DNA of 64,000 bases from a bacterium (GTDB lineage Bacteria; Armatimonadota; Fimbriimonadia; Fimbriimonadales; Fimbriimonadaceae). Position 1 is the stretch's first letter; every line of letters starts with the position of its first letter. The translations under genes and the position numbers were made by a program. Location of the stretch: positions 62,001 to 126,000 of the forward strand of contig PNMZ01000001.1 in the NCBI GenBank assembly GCA_013823945.1. The letters are read 5' to 3'. Positions 9,321 to 17,821 of this stretch are shown in pieces. The notes beneath the pieces are model-generated. The model had not been told where the DNA came from. It saw only the letters and a program-made list of their open reading frames with translations, and made no database searches.

Positions 9321-9893
9321 TTATTTCAAAATCGAATCAAGCTTAACAACGTTCCCCGAGACCGTCACCGCAAAATTCCCCTCAGGTCGTTTCGGATCAG
9401 GCGCAAGCTGAGCAGGGTTGCCAAACGCATTCCAAGTCAAATCTCGACTGTCAAAAACCAATGGCGTCAAATCAGGCTCCGGAATATCATCCGAATAAAC
9501 CCCCGATGCCACTTCGTTGTAAGCATATCCATAAGCCTGAGGATTCTCCTCCCACAAACTCGGCGACTTCATTTTCCTCTTCGCCTGTTCCTCATCCATA
9601 TCCCCCGTCTGCAACCTTGGCCAAGTCGCGTCCATCCAAGAATCCGCAAATGGTAACTGTCCTTCCGACTCCTGATAAAGCATCAAGGCCGTGTGAATGT
9701 CTTTCAAATTTGTCAGCGAATCCCCTTCATAGGTTCGCTTAATCTCCGGATCAAGAAATCCCTTTTTCTTTGCCGTCAAGAAAAGCGGTCCGATCCAAAT
9801 CCAAACCGCCACAATCACCCCAACCAAAACCCCCAAACATCCAAACATCATGCGACGCCCGCGCGGATTTTTTTCTTCCTCGAGTTTTCCCAT
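9321..9893 (-). CDS. Membrane-anchored pilin-like protein of unknown function
   Basis: The 190-residue protein has a basic N-terminus and one strong membrane helix (about residues 15-38, FGCLGVLVGVIVAVWIWIG). The soluble part has NLKDIHTALMLYQESEGQLP, YAYNEV, VFDSRD, and a final FAVTVSGNVVKLD. This order resembles the soluble part of H-X9-DG/DUF1559-type pseudopilins, but the prepilin cleavage leader is missing. It may be a pilin-derived membrane protein. A TATAAT box and AGGAGG ribosome site overlap directly upstream (9898-9910). It is single and divergent from the desulfhydrase gene. Confidence 0.7.
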   Translation of the reverse strand: MGKLEEEKNPRGRRMMFGCLGVLVGVIVAVWIWIGPLFLTAKKKGFLDPEIKRTYEGDSLTNLKDIHTALMLYQESEGQLPFADSWMDATWPRLQTGDMDEEQAKRKMKSPSLWEENPQAYGYAYNEVASGVYSDDIPEPDLTPLVFDSRDLTWNAFGNPAQLAPDPKRPEGNFAVTVSGNVVKLDSILK

Positions 9894-9897
9894 GTGT

Positions 9898-9910
9898 CCT
9901 CCTAATTATA
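9898..9910 (-). promoter_or_regulatory. Consensus TATAAT (-10) abutting an AGGAGG ribosome-binding site
   Basis: Reading the minus strand, TATAAT occupies 9910-9905 and AGGAGG 9903-9898, five bases before the ATG at 9893. If the box is used, the mRNA leader would be only a few bases and would lose part of the AGGAGG. The box may therefore not be the real -10. No good -35 is visible. Confidence 0.4.
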
Positions 9911-9985
9911 CTTGGCCTTAACAAACCCATTCTTGACCCAAAAATCACAACAACGGCTAAGAAAACAAACCTCTGTCCCAAAAGC

Positions 9986-9991
9986 TAAACT
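9986..9991 (+). promoter_or_regulatory. TAAACT -10 box, leaderless start of the desulfhydrase-like gene
   Basis: TAAACT is followed by 8 bases and then ATG at 10000, with no Shine-Dalgarno. The same word at nearly the same distance precedes trpD and tpiA. Confidence 0.5.
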
Positions 9992-9999
9992 GTCTCACA

Positions 10000-10953
10000 A
10001 TGCTGCCCCGAATTCCTCTGTGCATCCTCCCCACCCCCTGCCACATCCTTCCCAATCTCACCCAAAAACTGGGCTCCGAAATTTGGATCAAACGCGATGA
10101 CCTCACGGGATTCGCCGGAGGCGGCAACAAGGGGCGTAAACTCGAATTCCTCCTCGCCGAAGCCGTCAATATTCGGGCGACTGCGATAGTATCGTGCGGC
10201 GCAACCCAGTCCAATTTCATCCGCCAGCTCGGAGCCGCCGCTATCACCCAAGGCATCAAAACTCACGTCGCCTCGATGCACGCGCCGTTCGAAATTCCCG
10301 ACCGTAAGCCAAACGGCACTCTCTCCCACGGTGGCAATCCCCAACTCGATTCCTTGTTCCAAATCCAACGCCACCACTTTGCCGACGGAACATGGGACGA
10401 ACTCGAATCCCACGCCGACCAGATCCAGCGCGATCTTGAATCCCAAGGCGAAACCGTCTTCCGGATCCCCATCGGCGGGAGCTCCCCAACATCCGTTCAC
10501 GCATTCGTCCTCGCCGCCCAAGAACTCACCCAATCGTTCGATCTCATCATCACCGCTTCCAGCAGTGGCAGTACCCACATGGGACTCGCTCACGCTTTCG
10601 CTGGATCCAATACCAAAATCCTCGGTATTTCCGCCGATCCTGATCCCGAACTCCTCGACGATCTCGTCTCTCTGTCCGAATCCTACGCCCAAGACTTCGC
10701 CTCAACCCCAATCCCAAAAACCAAGATTAACTTCTCCCTCGACTTCGTCGGCCCCGGCTACGGTGTCCCTTCCCCCGACGGCATCCAAGCTCAGATGACT
10801 CTCGCCCAAACCGAAGGCATACTCTTAGACCCTATCTATTCCGCCAAAGCCTTCGCCGCCCTTCTCGATCTCGCCCACCGCAAACAACTCCCCCCTAAAA
10901 CCCTGTTCTGGCACACCGGCGGCCTCCCCACCCTTTTTGCGCATAGGGCCTGA
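10000..10953 (+). CDS. D-cysteine desulfhydrase / ACC deaminase family PLP enzyme
   Basis: The 317-residue fold type II PLP enzyme has the family opening LPRIPLCILPTPCHILPNL, then IKRDDLTGFAGGGNKGRKLEFLL with the PLP lysine (Lys44). The segment CGATQSNFIRQLGAAA binds the substrate carboxylate, and ASSSGSTHMGLAHAFAG is the phosphate-binding region. It ends in LLDPIYSAKAFAAL...FWHTGGLPTLFA, as usual. D-cysteine desulfhydrase (giving pyruvate, H2S and ammonia) is the likelier activity; 1-aminocyclopropane-1-carboxylate deaminases share the fold and differ by few residues. It stands alone, with a -10-like box directly before the ATG. Confidence 0.88.
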   Translation: MLPRIPLCILPTPCHILPNLTQKLGSEIWIKRDDLTGFAGGGNKGRKLEFLLAEAVNIRATAIVSCGATQSNFIRQLGAAAITQGIKTHVASMHAPFEIPDRKPNGTLSHGGNPQLDSLFQIQRHHFADGTWDELESHADQIQRDLESQGETVFRIPIGGSSPTSVHAFVLAAQELTQSFDLIITASSSGSTHMGLAHAFAGSNTKILGISADPDPELLDDLVSLSESYAQDFASTPIPKTKINFSLDFVGPGYGVPSPDGIQAQMTLAQTEGILLDPIYSAKAFAALLDLAHRKQLPPKTLFWHTGGLPTLFAHRA

Positions 10954-11032
10954 ATCCAATTTACAAAAGTCACCCTACTCAATGGAATGGGGAGGGGTTA
11001 ACTTGGAATTTTCCTAGCGTAAACAGTAGCCC

Positions 11033-12103
11033 CTACCCCGCCCGTCGTTCCTTAACCGTCTTGTAAACATAAGCCAAGACTTCCGCCACCGGACCAAACA
11101 AATCACGTGGAACAAAATCCCCCGCCTCACATTGCTTATATAGCGCCCGGGCCAAAGGAACATTCTCCACTATCGGAAGATCACTCCCCGCCGCAATCTC
11201 CCGCATCTTCAACGCCAAATGATCCTGCCCTTTTGCCAAGACCACCGGCGCATGCATCGAATTCCGCTTGTACTTGATCGCCACCGCAAAGTGGGTCGGG
11301 TTCGTAATCAAGACATCCGCCTCCTTCAACTGCTTCGCCATCCCCCCCTTCAAGAGCTGACGCCGCTTTTGGTACTGAGCCGATTTCACTTCTGGAGATC
11401 CCTCCTGCTCCTTCATTTCTTGTTTAAGCTCCTGCTTCGTCATCTTGATCTGCTTCTCCGTTTCTTTCCGCTGAAAAAAGTAATCCAGAGCCGCAATAAT
11501 CAACCAAACCAATGCGATCTTCACAAGCATCGAGTGCAACATTTTGCCGAGTTCAATTGCCCCCTGAGCCGGGTGTAGCCAAATCAATCCAACCAAATTG
11601 CTCCAATCTGCGGCTATCACCGAATAAGCGATATAACCAAAAATCCCAAGTTTCGCAATCGCCTTCACCCCCTCCATCGCCCCCCGCTTTGAAAAAATGC
11701 GCTTGAACCCACTCAACGGATTGATTTTCTCAAATTTTGGAGTGATCGGCTCCGTGGTGAACAAAAGACCGACTTGCCCCAAGTTCGTCATCACCCCCAC
11801 CGTCCCCAATATCAGCATCAAAACCACCGTCCCCATAAACCACGGCATCGCAATCCCCTGCAGAAACCCCATAATCGAATTGGGTGTCAAGTCCCGGGGT
11901 GCCGAACTCATCTGCTTCGCAAACATCGGTACCGCCCCATCGCCAACAATCCCCATGGCAATCGGAATCGCCATTGCCGCCGCAAAGAGCGTCACCGCCC
12001 CTGTCAAGTCTGTCGATTTAGCAACCTGACCCTTCTTCCGCGCATCCTGCTTACGTTTTGGGGTCGGGTCTTCGGTCTTTTCGCCCGATGCTTGCTCCGA
12101 CAT
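11033..12103 (-). CDS. flhB: Flagellar type III export switch protein FlhB
   Basis: FlhB forms part of the flagellar export gate and switches substrate class from hook to filament. The N-terminus (EKTEDPTPKRKQDARKKGQ) is diagnostic, four membrane spans follow, and the cytoplasmic domain carries the autocleavage motif NPTH at residues 268-271. Length (356 aa) is standard. It is the last gene of the minus-strand fliM-to-flhB operon, starting 3 bases after fliR. No flhA or flhF follows, as the next gene is convergent. Confidence 0.97.
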   Translation of the reverse strand: MSEQASGEKTEDPTPKRKQDARKKGQVAKSTDLTGAVTLFAAAMAIPIAMGIVGDGAVPMFAKQMSSAPRDLTPNSIMGFLQGIAMPWFMGTVVLMLILGTVGVMTNLGQVGLLFTTEPITPKFEKINPLSGFKRIFSKRGAMEGVKAIAKLGIFGYIAYSVIAADWSNLVGLIWLHPAQGAIELGKMLHSMLVKIALVWLIIAALDYFFQRKETEKQIKMTKQELKQEMKEQEGSPEVKSAQYQKRRQLLKGGMAKQLKEADVLITNPTHFAVAIKYKRNSMHAPVVLAKGQDHLALKMREIAAGSDLPIVENVPLARALYKQCEAGDFVPRDLFGPVAEVLAYVYKTVKERRAG

Positions 12104-12106
12104 CGC

Positions 12107-12868
12107 CTACCCTCCCAACATCCTTCCCAATTGGGTGAACGTAATATCAACTCCCCGCTGAATCGCAACCACAAAGGCCGGAAGCGCCAAGCTCAAAGCA
12201 AGCAATCCCAATCCGATCTTGGCCGGCAAAGCAAGCAAGAACGGTTGCGTCTGCGGAACTGCCCGGTTGATCAAACCCGCCGCCACATCAATCACCACCG
12301 TAACCGCCACAATCGGAGCCGCAATCTGAATACTCAATACCAACAACTGGCCCAGAAGCAAAGTCCCCGCCGTAACAAAGTCCATCCCCCCCGCCCCGAG
12401 CGGAGAACCTTCCAATCGAAAACTCGCCACAAACGCATGGAACATCGTATGGTGAGCGTTCATCGCCAAGAGCATCACCATCCCCAACCAAAACTTGAAT
12501 TGCCCCAGCGGCGAAGTCTGACCGCCCATTTGAGGATTAAACAGCATCGCGGATCCCAGACCGATCTGCAAGTCGGCAATCGCCCCCGCCATCTGAACCG
12601 CCGCGAGCAAAAATTGCATACACATCCCAATCAACAACCCAAATAAAGCCTCCCGCCCCATCACCATCGCAAGCTCAATCAAATTGCTGACATTAAATTC
12701 CAAAGTTGGGCTAATCACTGGCGTCAAGCTCAAACTGATAATCGCCGCGGCCATAACCCGAATGTTCACCGGAGTCGCTCCTCCATAAAGCGGGCTCGCC
12801 AGCATCATCGCACTACAACGGATGAAAATCGCGATGAAACCCAAAATGAAAGTCGTATCGAGTGACAA
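12107..12868 (-). CDS. fliR: Flagellar export gate protein FliR
   Basis: FliR is an inner-membrane component of the FliPQR pore through which flagellar subunits are exported. The 253-residue protein is almost wholly hydrophobic, with about six membrane segments. It has the family segments FIAIFIRCSAMMLASPLYGG at the start and ALPAKIGLGLLALSLALP near residue 210. It follows fliQ with 3 bases between. Confidence 0.95.
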   Translation of the reverse strand: MSLDTTFILGFIAIFIRCSAMMLASPLYGGATPVNIRVMAAAIISLSLTPVISPTLEFNVSNLIELAMVMGREALFGLLIGMCMQFLLAAVQMAGAIADLQIGLGSAMLFNPQMGGQTSPLGQFKFWLGMVMLLAMNAHHTMFHAFVASFRLEGSPLGAGGMDFVTAGTLLLGQLLVLSIQIAAPIVAVTVVIDVAAGLINRAVPQTQPFLLALPAKIGLGLLALSLALPAFVVAIQRGVDITFTQLGRMLGG

Positions 12869-12871
12869 TCC

Positions 12872-13144
12872 TTAGACTCCCCCCACTCGGGTCGCCATTT
12901 CAAAACAGTGCGTCATAAATGTCACCAGGGTCGAGAGCATCCACCCACCCATAAAAACAATAATCAATCCCGCACCAACCAACTTGGGCAAGTAAGTCAA
13001 AGTCATTTCCTGAATCTGAGTGACGGCCTGGAAAACCGAGACGGCCAAACCAAAGAACAGCGCAACCGCCAAAATTGGCATGGAAACCATCAAACTCACC
13101 ACAATGCCCTGACGGGCCAAATCCATGACTACGGCTTGTTCCAT
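12872..13144 (-). CDS. fliQ: Flagellar export gate protein FliQ
   Basis: The 90-residue protein has two membrane helices and the FliQ core SVFQAVTQIQEMTLTYLPKL between them. It packs with FliP and FliR to form the export pore. The start lies directly after the fliP stop (13145). Confidence 0.95.
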   Translation of the reverse strand: MEQAVVMDLARQGIVVSLMVSMPILAVALFFGLAVSVFQAVTQIQEMTLTYLPKLVGAGLIIVFMGGWMLSTLVTFMTHCFEMATRVGGV

Positions 13145-13951
13145 CTAGGTGTACCCCGCCAAAATCGCCCGAGCCAAAACTGACCACCCATCCGCCAAAA
13201 CGAACACAAGAATCTTTGCCGGAAGCGAGACCACAACCGGAGGCATCATCATCATCCCCATCCCCATCAAAATGCTTGCAACAATCAAATCAATGATGAT
13301 GAATGGTACGAATATATAAAACCCAATGATGAACGCCGTTTTAAGCTCACTGATAACAAACGCCGGAATCAAAGTCATGATATCAACGTCCGCGCGGGTC
13401 GCCGCAGTCTGATTCTTGAAGTCCATAAACATTTTCAAGTCGCTCTCGTACGTGTTTTTGAGCATAAACTCCTTGATCGGAGCCTGAGCTTTTTCCATCG
13501 CTACCTCAAAGCTCATCGTGCTACCTTCCGCCATGTAGGGTTGAAGAGCTTCTTTGTTGATCCTTTCGTAAGTCGGCCCCATCACAAACAACGTCAAAAA
13601 CAGACTGAGTCCAATCAAGACCTGGTTGGGCGGAATATTCTGCGTTCCCAAGGCCGTCCGTGTAAAGCTCAAAATAATCACAATCCGTGTAAAGGCCGTC
13701 GTCAGAATCAGAATCGCCGGCGCAATACTCAAAACCGTGAGCATCGCCAAAATCCGCAATGAAGTCGAAAGTTGCTCCCGATCCGATTCACCGCCAATGC
13801 CCAAATTGATCGAAGGAACGGGCACAGAGCCTGGCCCGCCCGCATTCTGCGCCAAAGCGAACGTCCCCATCAAAACGAGCCCCATGACCAAACAGGATCG
13901 GAACAACGGATGACCCGTGGCCTGGGCGAGTCTGCCGAGCAACTTTCTCAT
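13145..13951 (-). CDS. fliP: Flagellar export gate protein FliP
   Basis: The 268-residue protein begins with a cleavable signal (to about residue 35, GTFALAQ), typical for FliP. It then has the family motifs TAFTRIVIILSFTRTALGTQ, PNQVLIGLSLFLTLFVM and FVPFIIIDLIVASILMGMGM. Five FliP subunits form most of the FliPQR channel. The start overlaps the end of fliO by 4 bases. Confidence 0.97.
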   Translation of the reverse strand: MRKLLGRLAQATGHPLFRSCLVMGLVLMGTFALAQNAGGPGSVPVPSINLGIGGESDREQLSTSLRILAMLTVLSIAPAILILTTAFTRIVIILSFTRTALGTQNIPPNQVLIGLSLFLTLFVMGPTYERINKEALQPYMAEGSTMSFEVAMEKAQAPIKEFMLKNTYESDLKMFMDFKNQTAATRADVDIMTLIPAFVISELKTAFIIGFYIFVPFIIIDLIVASILMGMGMMMMPPVVVSLPAKILVFVLADGWSVLARAILAGYT

Positions 13952-14562
13952 CCCTTCGTAATCCGTTGCAGCTTCTCCAGCCGCGATTTCAAATCATCCC
14001 GCACATCACCAGATTTCGCAGCCCCATAAGCCTTCACGCGAGCGTCAGGCTTCACCTCCGCCGGCTCATCTTCCTGCATCTCAACCACGGCCTTGGTGAC
14101 AATCTTCTGCGGCTTAGGCTCAACCGACTGCTGATCCAAAAGTTCAAAGAAAGCCGGAACCGGATCATCAGGTGCCTTGCTCGGAACTTCAGCCAAGAAA
14201 GTCACTCCCTGCGGAGTTATTGCCAATAGCAAGGACTTCCCACGTACCGTCACCACCTGCAAATTCCCTGTTGCAAAATTCGCACTCTCTTCAAGAGTAA
14301 TCGGCGACCCAAGGGGCGTCGTCAACCGCTTGTTGAATTTCCCAATCATCTTGGGTGCCCAAAACTTTAAGGCAACAAAAGCAATTCCCAAAGCAACCAT
14401 CAAAGTCAGAAACTGACCCATTTGCGGCCCAGCGGTCACACCCTGTGTTCGCGGAACGGAAGTAACAATATCCGCCTTCGTCCCCAAATCTTGTGCCCGC
14501 AAAAATACTGGGGCAAGAAGTATGCCAAGGGCAAGAGCAAGTCGTTTCAGCATCAAATTCAC
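13948..14562 (-). CDS. fliO: FliO-family flagellar biosynthesis protein
   Basis: FliO helps assemble the FliP ring. The 204-residue protein has a signal-like N-terminus, one membrane helix (~residues 48-68) and a small domain with LESANFATGNLQVVTVRGKSLLLAIT-like strands. It ends in a long charged cytoplasmic tail (residues ~130-204). Sequence conservation in this family is low. The assignment rests mainly on the topology and on the position between fliN/Y and fliP, with a 4-base overlap with fliP. Confidence 0.82.
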   Translation of the reverse strand: MNLMLKRLALALGILLAPVFLRAQDLGTKADIVTSVPRTQGVTAGPQMGQFLTLMVALGIAFVALKFWAPKMIGKFNKRLTTPLGSPITLEESANFATGNLQVVTVRGKSLLLAITPQGVTFLAEVPSKAPDDPVPAFFELLDQQSVEPKPQKIVTKAVVEMQEDEPAEVKPDARVKAYGAAKSGDVRDDLKSRLEKLQRITKG

Positions 14563-14569
14563 CTGGCCT

Positions 14570-15478
14570 TTAAGCCACTTCGTTCAGTTTCGCCATCCGC
14601 TCGGCGGGACTCAAAATCTCAGTGATTCGCACCCCAAAGTTGTCTTCAATAACCACAACTTCGCCATGCGCTACCAGCCGACCATTCACCATCACGTCAA
14701 CTGGCTCACCCGCCGCCTTGTCAATTTCAACAATCGAACCCGAACCGAGTTCAATCACATCCTTCACCACCATCCGAACTCGACCCAACTCAACGCTCAC
14801 TTCCAGCGGAATATCATAGAGCAAATCAAGACCAGAATCTTCAAGTCCATTCAAAGACCCACTCGAACCTGTAGCTTTGGAACCACCGCCTTCAACAGAA
14901 AATCCTGGCCGGGCAGCGGAGTTCGACTCCGTATTTGTGAAAATGCTGGCCGTCTCCTCATCCACCAACCAGATCAAACTGCCACTCAAATCTTCACCGC
15001 TAATGCGCAAGTTCGTTCGCAAAACCTGACCTGCCGATTGCATGTTGTTCGGCACACTAAAAATCTGCAATCGCACACTCAGACCACTCGCAACCATGGC
15101 TTCGTTGCGAATATTCCCTGCCGCCAAGCACAAACCTTGGACAATTGCCTCAATCGCATCGCGAATTTCGGAGATTGTGTTTTCGTCCACCGCATCAACA
15201 GATTTGCCCGTCACCGTATTGAAAATGTCAACCAAAGTGTCCTGAGAAATCAAGACAACCTGGTTCGACTCCGGATTATTCGCAAATGCAAACTGAATAA
15301 TCAACTTTGGACTACTCATCTCACCGTACAAGTCGCTGATCTCCGAAGCAATCGTCATCGCATCACTAAAGTTAATGCCGACTCCTGCCGCCTCCGAAAC
15401 CGCTAACGAGACGTTTTGCCAAATGTTCGACTGCAAATTACTGAATTTGCTGACGAGTTCAGGGGAAAGTTGTGCCAT
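14570..15478 (-). CDS. fliY: FliY/FliN-type flagellar switch protein
   Basis: This 302-residue protein is a C-ring component that takes part in motor switching. The C-terminal ~75 residues are a SpoA (FliN) domain: DIPLEVSVELGRVRMVVKDV, LGSGSIVEIDKAAGEPVDV, NGRLVAHGEVVVIEDNFGVRI. The N-terminal ~190 residues resemble a CheC/CheX-like phosphatase domain (EISDLYGEMSSPKL, ENTISEIRDAIEAIVQGLCLAAGN), as in FliY of Firmicutes and Thermotogae, although the E...N catalytic pairs are not clear-cut. It lies between fliM and fliO. Confidence 0.88.
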   Translation of the reverse strand: MAQLSPELVSKFSNLQSNIWQNVSLAVSEAAGVGINFSDAMTIASEISDLYGEMSSPKLIIQFAFANNPESNQVVLISQDTLVDIFNTVTGKSVDAVDENTISEIRDAIEAIVQGLCLAAGNIRNEAMVASGLSVRLQIFSVPNNMQSAGQVLRTNLRISGEDLSGSLIWLVDEETASIFTNTESNSAARPGFSVEGGGSKATGSSGSLNGLEDSGLDLLYDIPLEVSVELGRVRMVVKDVIELGSGSIVEIDKAAGEPVDVMVNGRLVAHGEVVVIEDNFGVRITEILSPAERMAKLNEVA

Positions 15479-15481
15479 GTA

Positions 15482-16528
15482 TTAGTCCTTCTGTTTCACT
15501 CCATTGATATGGAAAGCAATGGAGTTCCCATTCAAGCTCGGTACTCCATGAAATTTGTCCTGATTCGCAACGGTTAACGTCATGTCCTGCTTCACCTTTT
15601 GGTCAAGCCGGATCACATCATTCTTTCGAAGCATCAAGAAATCTTTTACGCTGATTCGGCTTTTCCCCATCCGAATCGCAACATCAACTGGAGCCGCACT
15701 CAACTGATGAGTCAAAGCGGATCGGTGCGCCGCTGTTTGCTTCCGGTTGCTCGTCGCCGCAAACCACTTTTGAGCGCTCAGCTTTGCCGTAATTGGCTTC
15801 AAAACCATGTAAGGAATACAAAGGCTCAGCGCCCCATGTGCTTCCCCGACCCTCACCTCAAATAAAATACTGACCACAATATCACTTGGCGGAGCAATCT
15901 GCACAAACTGTGACGATGTCTCGATCTCCTCAACCGTCGGGTTGACAATAACCACTCCCTCCCAAGCTGATTTCAACGCCAAAAACATCTTTCCAACAAT
16001 CTGGTGGAACAGCGGTTCTTCAATATCCGTCAAATTTTGCCGCTTGACTGTTCGCCCCGGACCACCCAATAGCTTATCAATCATTGTAAAAATGAGATCA
16101 AATTCCATCTCAATCGCCGCCTGCCCACTCAACGGCGGAATCGAGAAAATCGTGAAGACCGAGCTAGAAATACTTCGCAGATACTCTTCATAAGGAACCT
16201 GCTCCAATGAGATCAAATCAATACTCACATTTGTTCGCAATAACCCCGAAAGATTCGTCCCCGCCAAACGACCAAATGTCTCATGCAACATCTGCAGAGT
16301 ACGAAGCTGTTCCTTACTAAACTTGTCCGGACGTCGGAAATCATAGACTTCATAAGCCACCGCGCTTCGCTGTGACCGCTTTGTCAGACTTGAGACCGTT
16401 CCCCCTGCCGCTAATTCCGAAGATCCACCAGAAGAAGACCCGCCGCCAGACGAAGCACCGCCGCCGTCCCCATCCGAGAGGGAACTTAAGAGGGCTTCTA
16501 TTTCATCTTGCGACAGAATGTCTGACAT
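15482..16528 (-). CDS. fliM: Flagellar motor switch protein FliM
   Basis: FliM is the C-ring protein that binds phosphorylated CheY. The N-terminal CheY-binding peptide LSQDEIEALL is at residues 5-14. A glycine/serine-rich linker (~residues 20-45) leads to the middle domain (YDFRRPDKFSKEQLRTLQ, the GG-loop LLGGPGR) and a SpoA domain at the end (AIRMGKSRISVKDFLMLRKN). The frame is open upstream, but ATG 16528 is the right start: it puts the CheY peptide at the N-terminus and has CAGGA 9 bases before it. Length becomes 348. It heads the flagellar operon. Confidence 0.96.
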   Translation of the reverse strand: MSDILSQDEIEALLSSLSDGDGGGASSGGGSSSGGSSELAAGGTVSSLTKRSQRSAVAYEVYDFRRPDKFSKEQLRTLQMLHETFGRLAGTNLSGLLRTNVSIDLISLEQVPYEEYLRSISSSVFTIFSIPPLSGQAAIEMEFDLIFTMIDKLLGGPGRTVKRQNLTDIEEPLFHQIVGKMFLALKSAWEGVVIVNPTVEEIETSSQFVQIAPPSDIVVSILFEVRVGEAHGALSLCIPYMVLKPITAKLSAQKWFAATSNRKQTAAHRSALTHQLSAAPVDVAIRMGKSRISVKDFLMLRKNDVIRLDQKVKQDMTLTVANQDKFHGVPSLNGNSIAFHINGVKQKD

Positions 16529-16656
16529 CCAATTTCGTCCTGAAAACACTGCGGTTTCGACTAACCTGATCAGTGCTCTCAGTTGGGTTATAGGAAATCT
16601 TCCCCGCAATCAACAGGGTATTCATAAAAAAAAGTTGAGAATCTACTTCAACTTTT

Positions 16657-17784
16657 TCACTCAAGCGGCAAAGGCGGATTTTTGACCATCACTTTCTGCC
16701 CGGATTTTGTCTGAATCTTTGCCCAATCACCCTTACGGGAAACTACTTTCGCTCCGCTCACATTTCCCTTCACCAAGGGTATCCAAATCGCTTGACCGCT
16801 TAGTTCTGCCGGAACAACGACTTCCCATTCAGTCCGCTCCTCTGCCGCACTCTTGATCGCTAGTTGCGCATCCTCAGCAACAATCGTGCTCAAGTTCGTA
16901 AACCTGCCGTACATCAAAGTCGGCGCAATTCGACTCAAGTAGGTCGCAATCGATACGTACTCCCAAAATGATTTCTCTGTCCGGCCTTTCAGTAATTCAA
17001 AATTCGGCCCCTTGAGTCCAACCTGCTTCACCCTCGGCTCGACATCACGCTTGTAATAAGCATCAAGCTCCGCCTGCGTCGTCCCCATAGTGTCAGAAGC
17101 ATTGATTTTCCCAGCTCGCATATCATCCCGCAACCATCCGAGAAAAACGCGCTCTCCTAATTCGCCATTAGCATAACTCTCCGGACCCTCGAATCCTCCC
17201 GCCGAAGGCAAAATCGCGTGACCATACTCGTGCGCCAGCTCCCGCGACAAAGTAATGCCACGCTTCGCCGCAAACGCCTGATAAATATTGATAAAGTTCG
17301 TTGGCTTCGGACGATCTTGCTCATCCAGATCAAACGAGTTGTACATCTGGAAATGCTCACCTCCTGGATCACCCTCCTTGCAAAGGTATACATCCACTAA
17401 ACGGCCAAAACGAGGACTATGATCAACATCGCATCGAAAATAGACATAGTTCCACAGCCTCAACATGTACTTTGCTGTCGCTAGACCCAGCTCATCATTC
17501 CCTTCCGACTCTCGCCCTTGAGCAAAAATCCTAAACCGCTGGGTCGGCCCCGGAGCCCGCAATGGCTGCGCCATCGCCACACTGATATGACTGAATCTCC
17601 ATTCCTTGTAGGGTGAGATCCACTCTGTCTCAAGCGGTTGCCAGTAGTGAAATATTTCTAGTGCTTGCTTTGGATTATCCTGCGCCGTCATCTGCACCAT
17701 AATCCCCGCGTTAGATGGCACCCCTTCCTGCGGAGCAACCAACACCGAAGCAACTGCTTTCAATACCACCAGAGACGCAATCAT
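16657..17784 (-). CDS. Secreted zincin-type metallopeptidase-like protein
   Basis: I cannot assign a named family. The 375-residue protein starts with a short signal peptide (residues 1-17). It contains ELAHEYGHAILP, an HExxH zinc-binding helix at about residue 190, preceded by a strand-rich region and followed by GELGERVFLGWL, which could supply the third zinc ligand. The C-terminal ~75 residues look like an SH3-like beta domain (SGAKVVSRKGDWAKIQTKSG). It is transcribed alone from the minus strand, between fliM and trxB. A role in wall or surface protein processing is a guess. Confidence 0.7.
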   Translation of the reverse strand: MIASLVVLKAVASVLVAPQEGVPSNAGIMVQMTAQDNPKQALEIFHYWQPLETEWISPYKEWRFSHISVAMAQPLRAPGPTQRFRIFAQGRESEGNDELGLATAKYMLRLWNYVYFRCDVDHSPRFGRLVDVYLCKEGDPGGEHFQMYNSFDLDEQDRPKPTNFINIYQAFAAKRGITLSRELAHEYGHAILPSAGGFEGPESYANGELGERVFLGWLRDDMRAGKINASDTMGTTQAELDAYYKRDVEPRVKQVGLKGPNFELLKGRTEKSFWEYVSIATYLSRIAPTLMYGRFTNLSTIVAEDAQLAIKSAAEERTEWEVVVPAELSGQAIWIPLVKGNVSGAKVVSRKGDWAKIQTKSGQKVMVKNPPLPLE

Positions 17785-17821
17785 AAGCCTTTCCTTTAGA
17801 CGAACCTAAGCCGCCGAACGT

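Noticed and set aside
11774-12646. A 290-residue plus-strand ORF across flhB and fliR
   Set aside because: It is antisense to two well-recognised flagellar genes; its His/Arg/Asn-rich composition is that of a shadow frame.
14522-15406. A 294-residue plus-strand ORF opposite fliY
   Set aside because: Antisense shadow of a motif-bearing FliN/FliY gene; Asn/His/Arg-rich with no recognisable fold.
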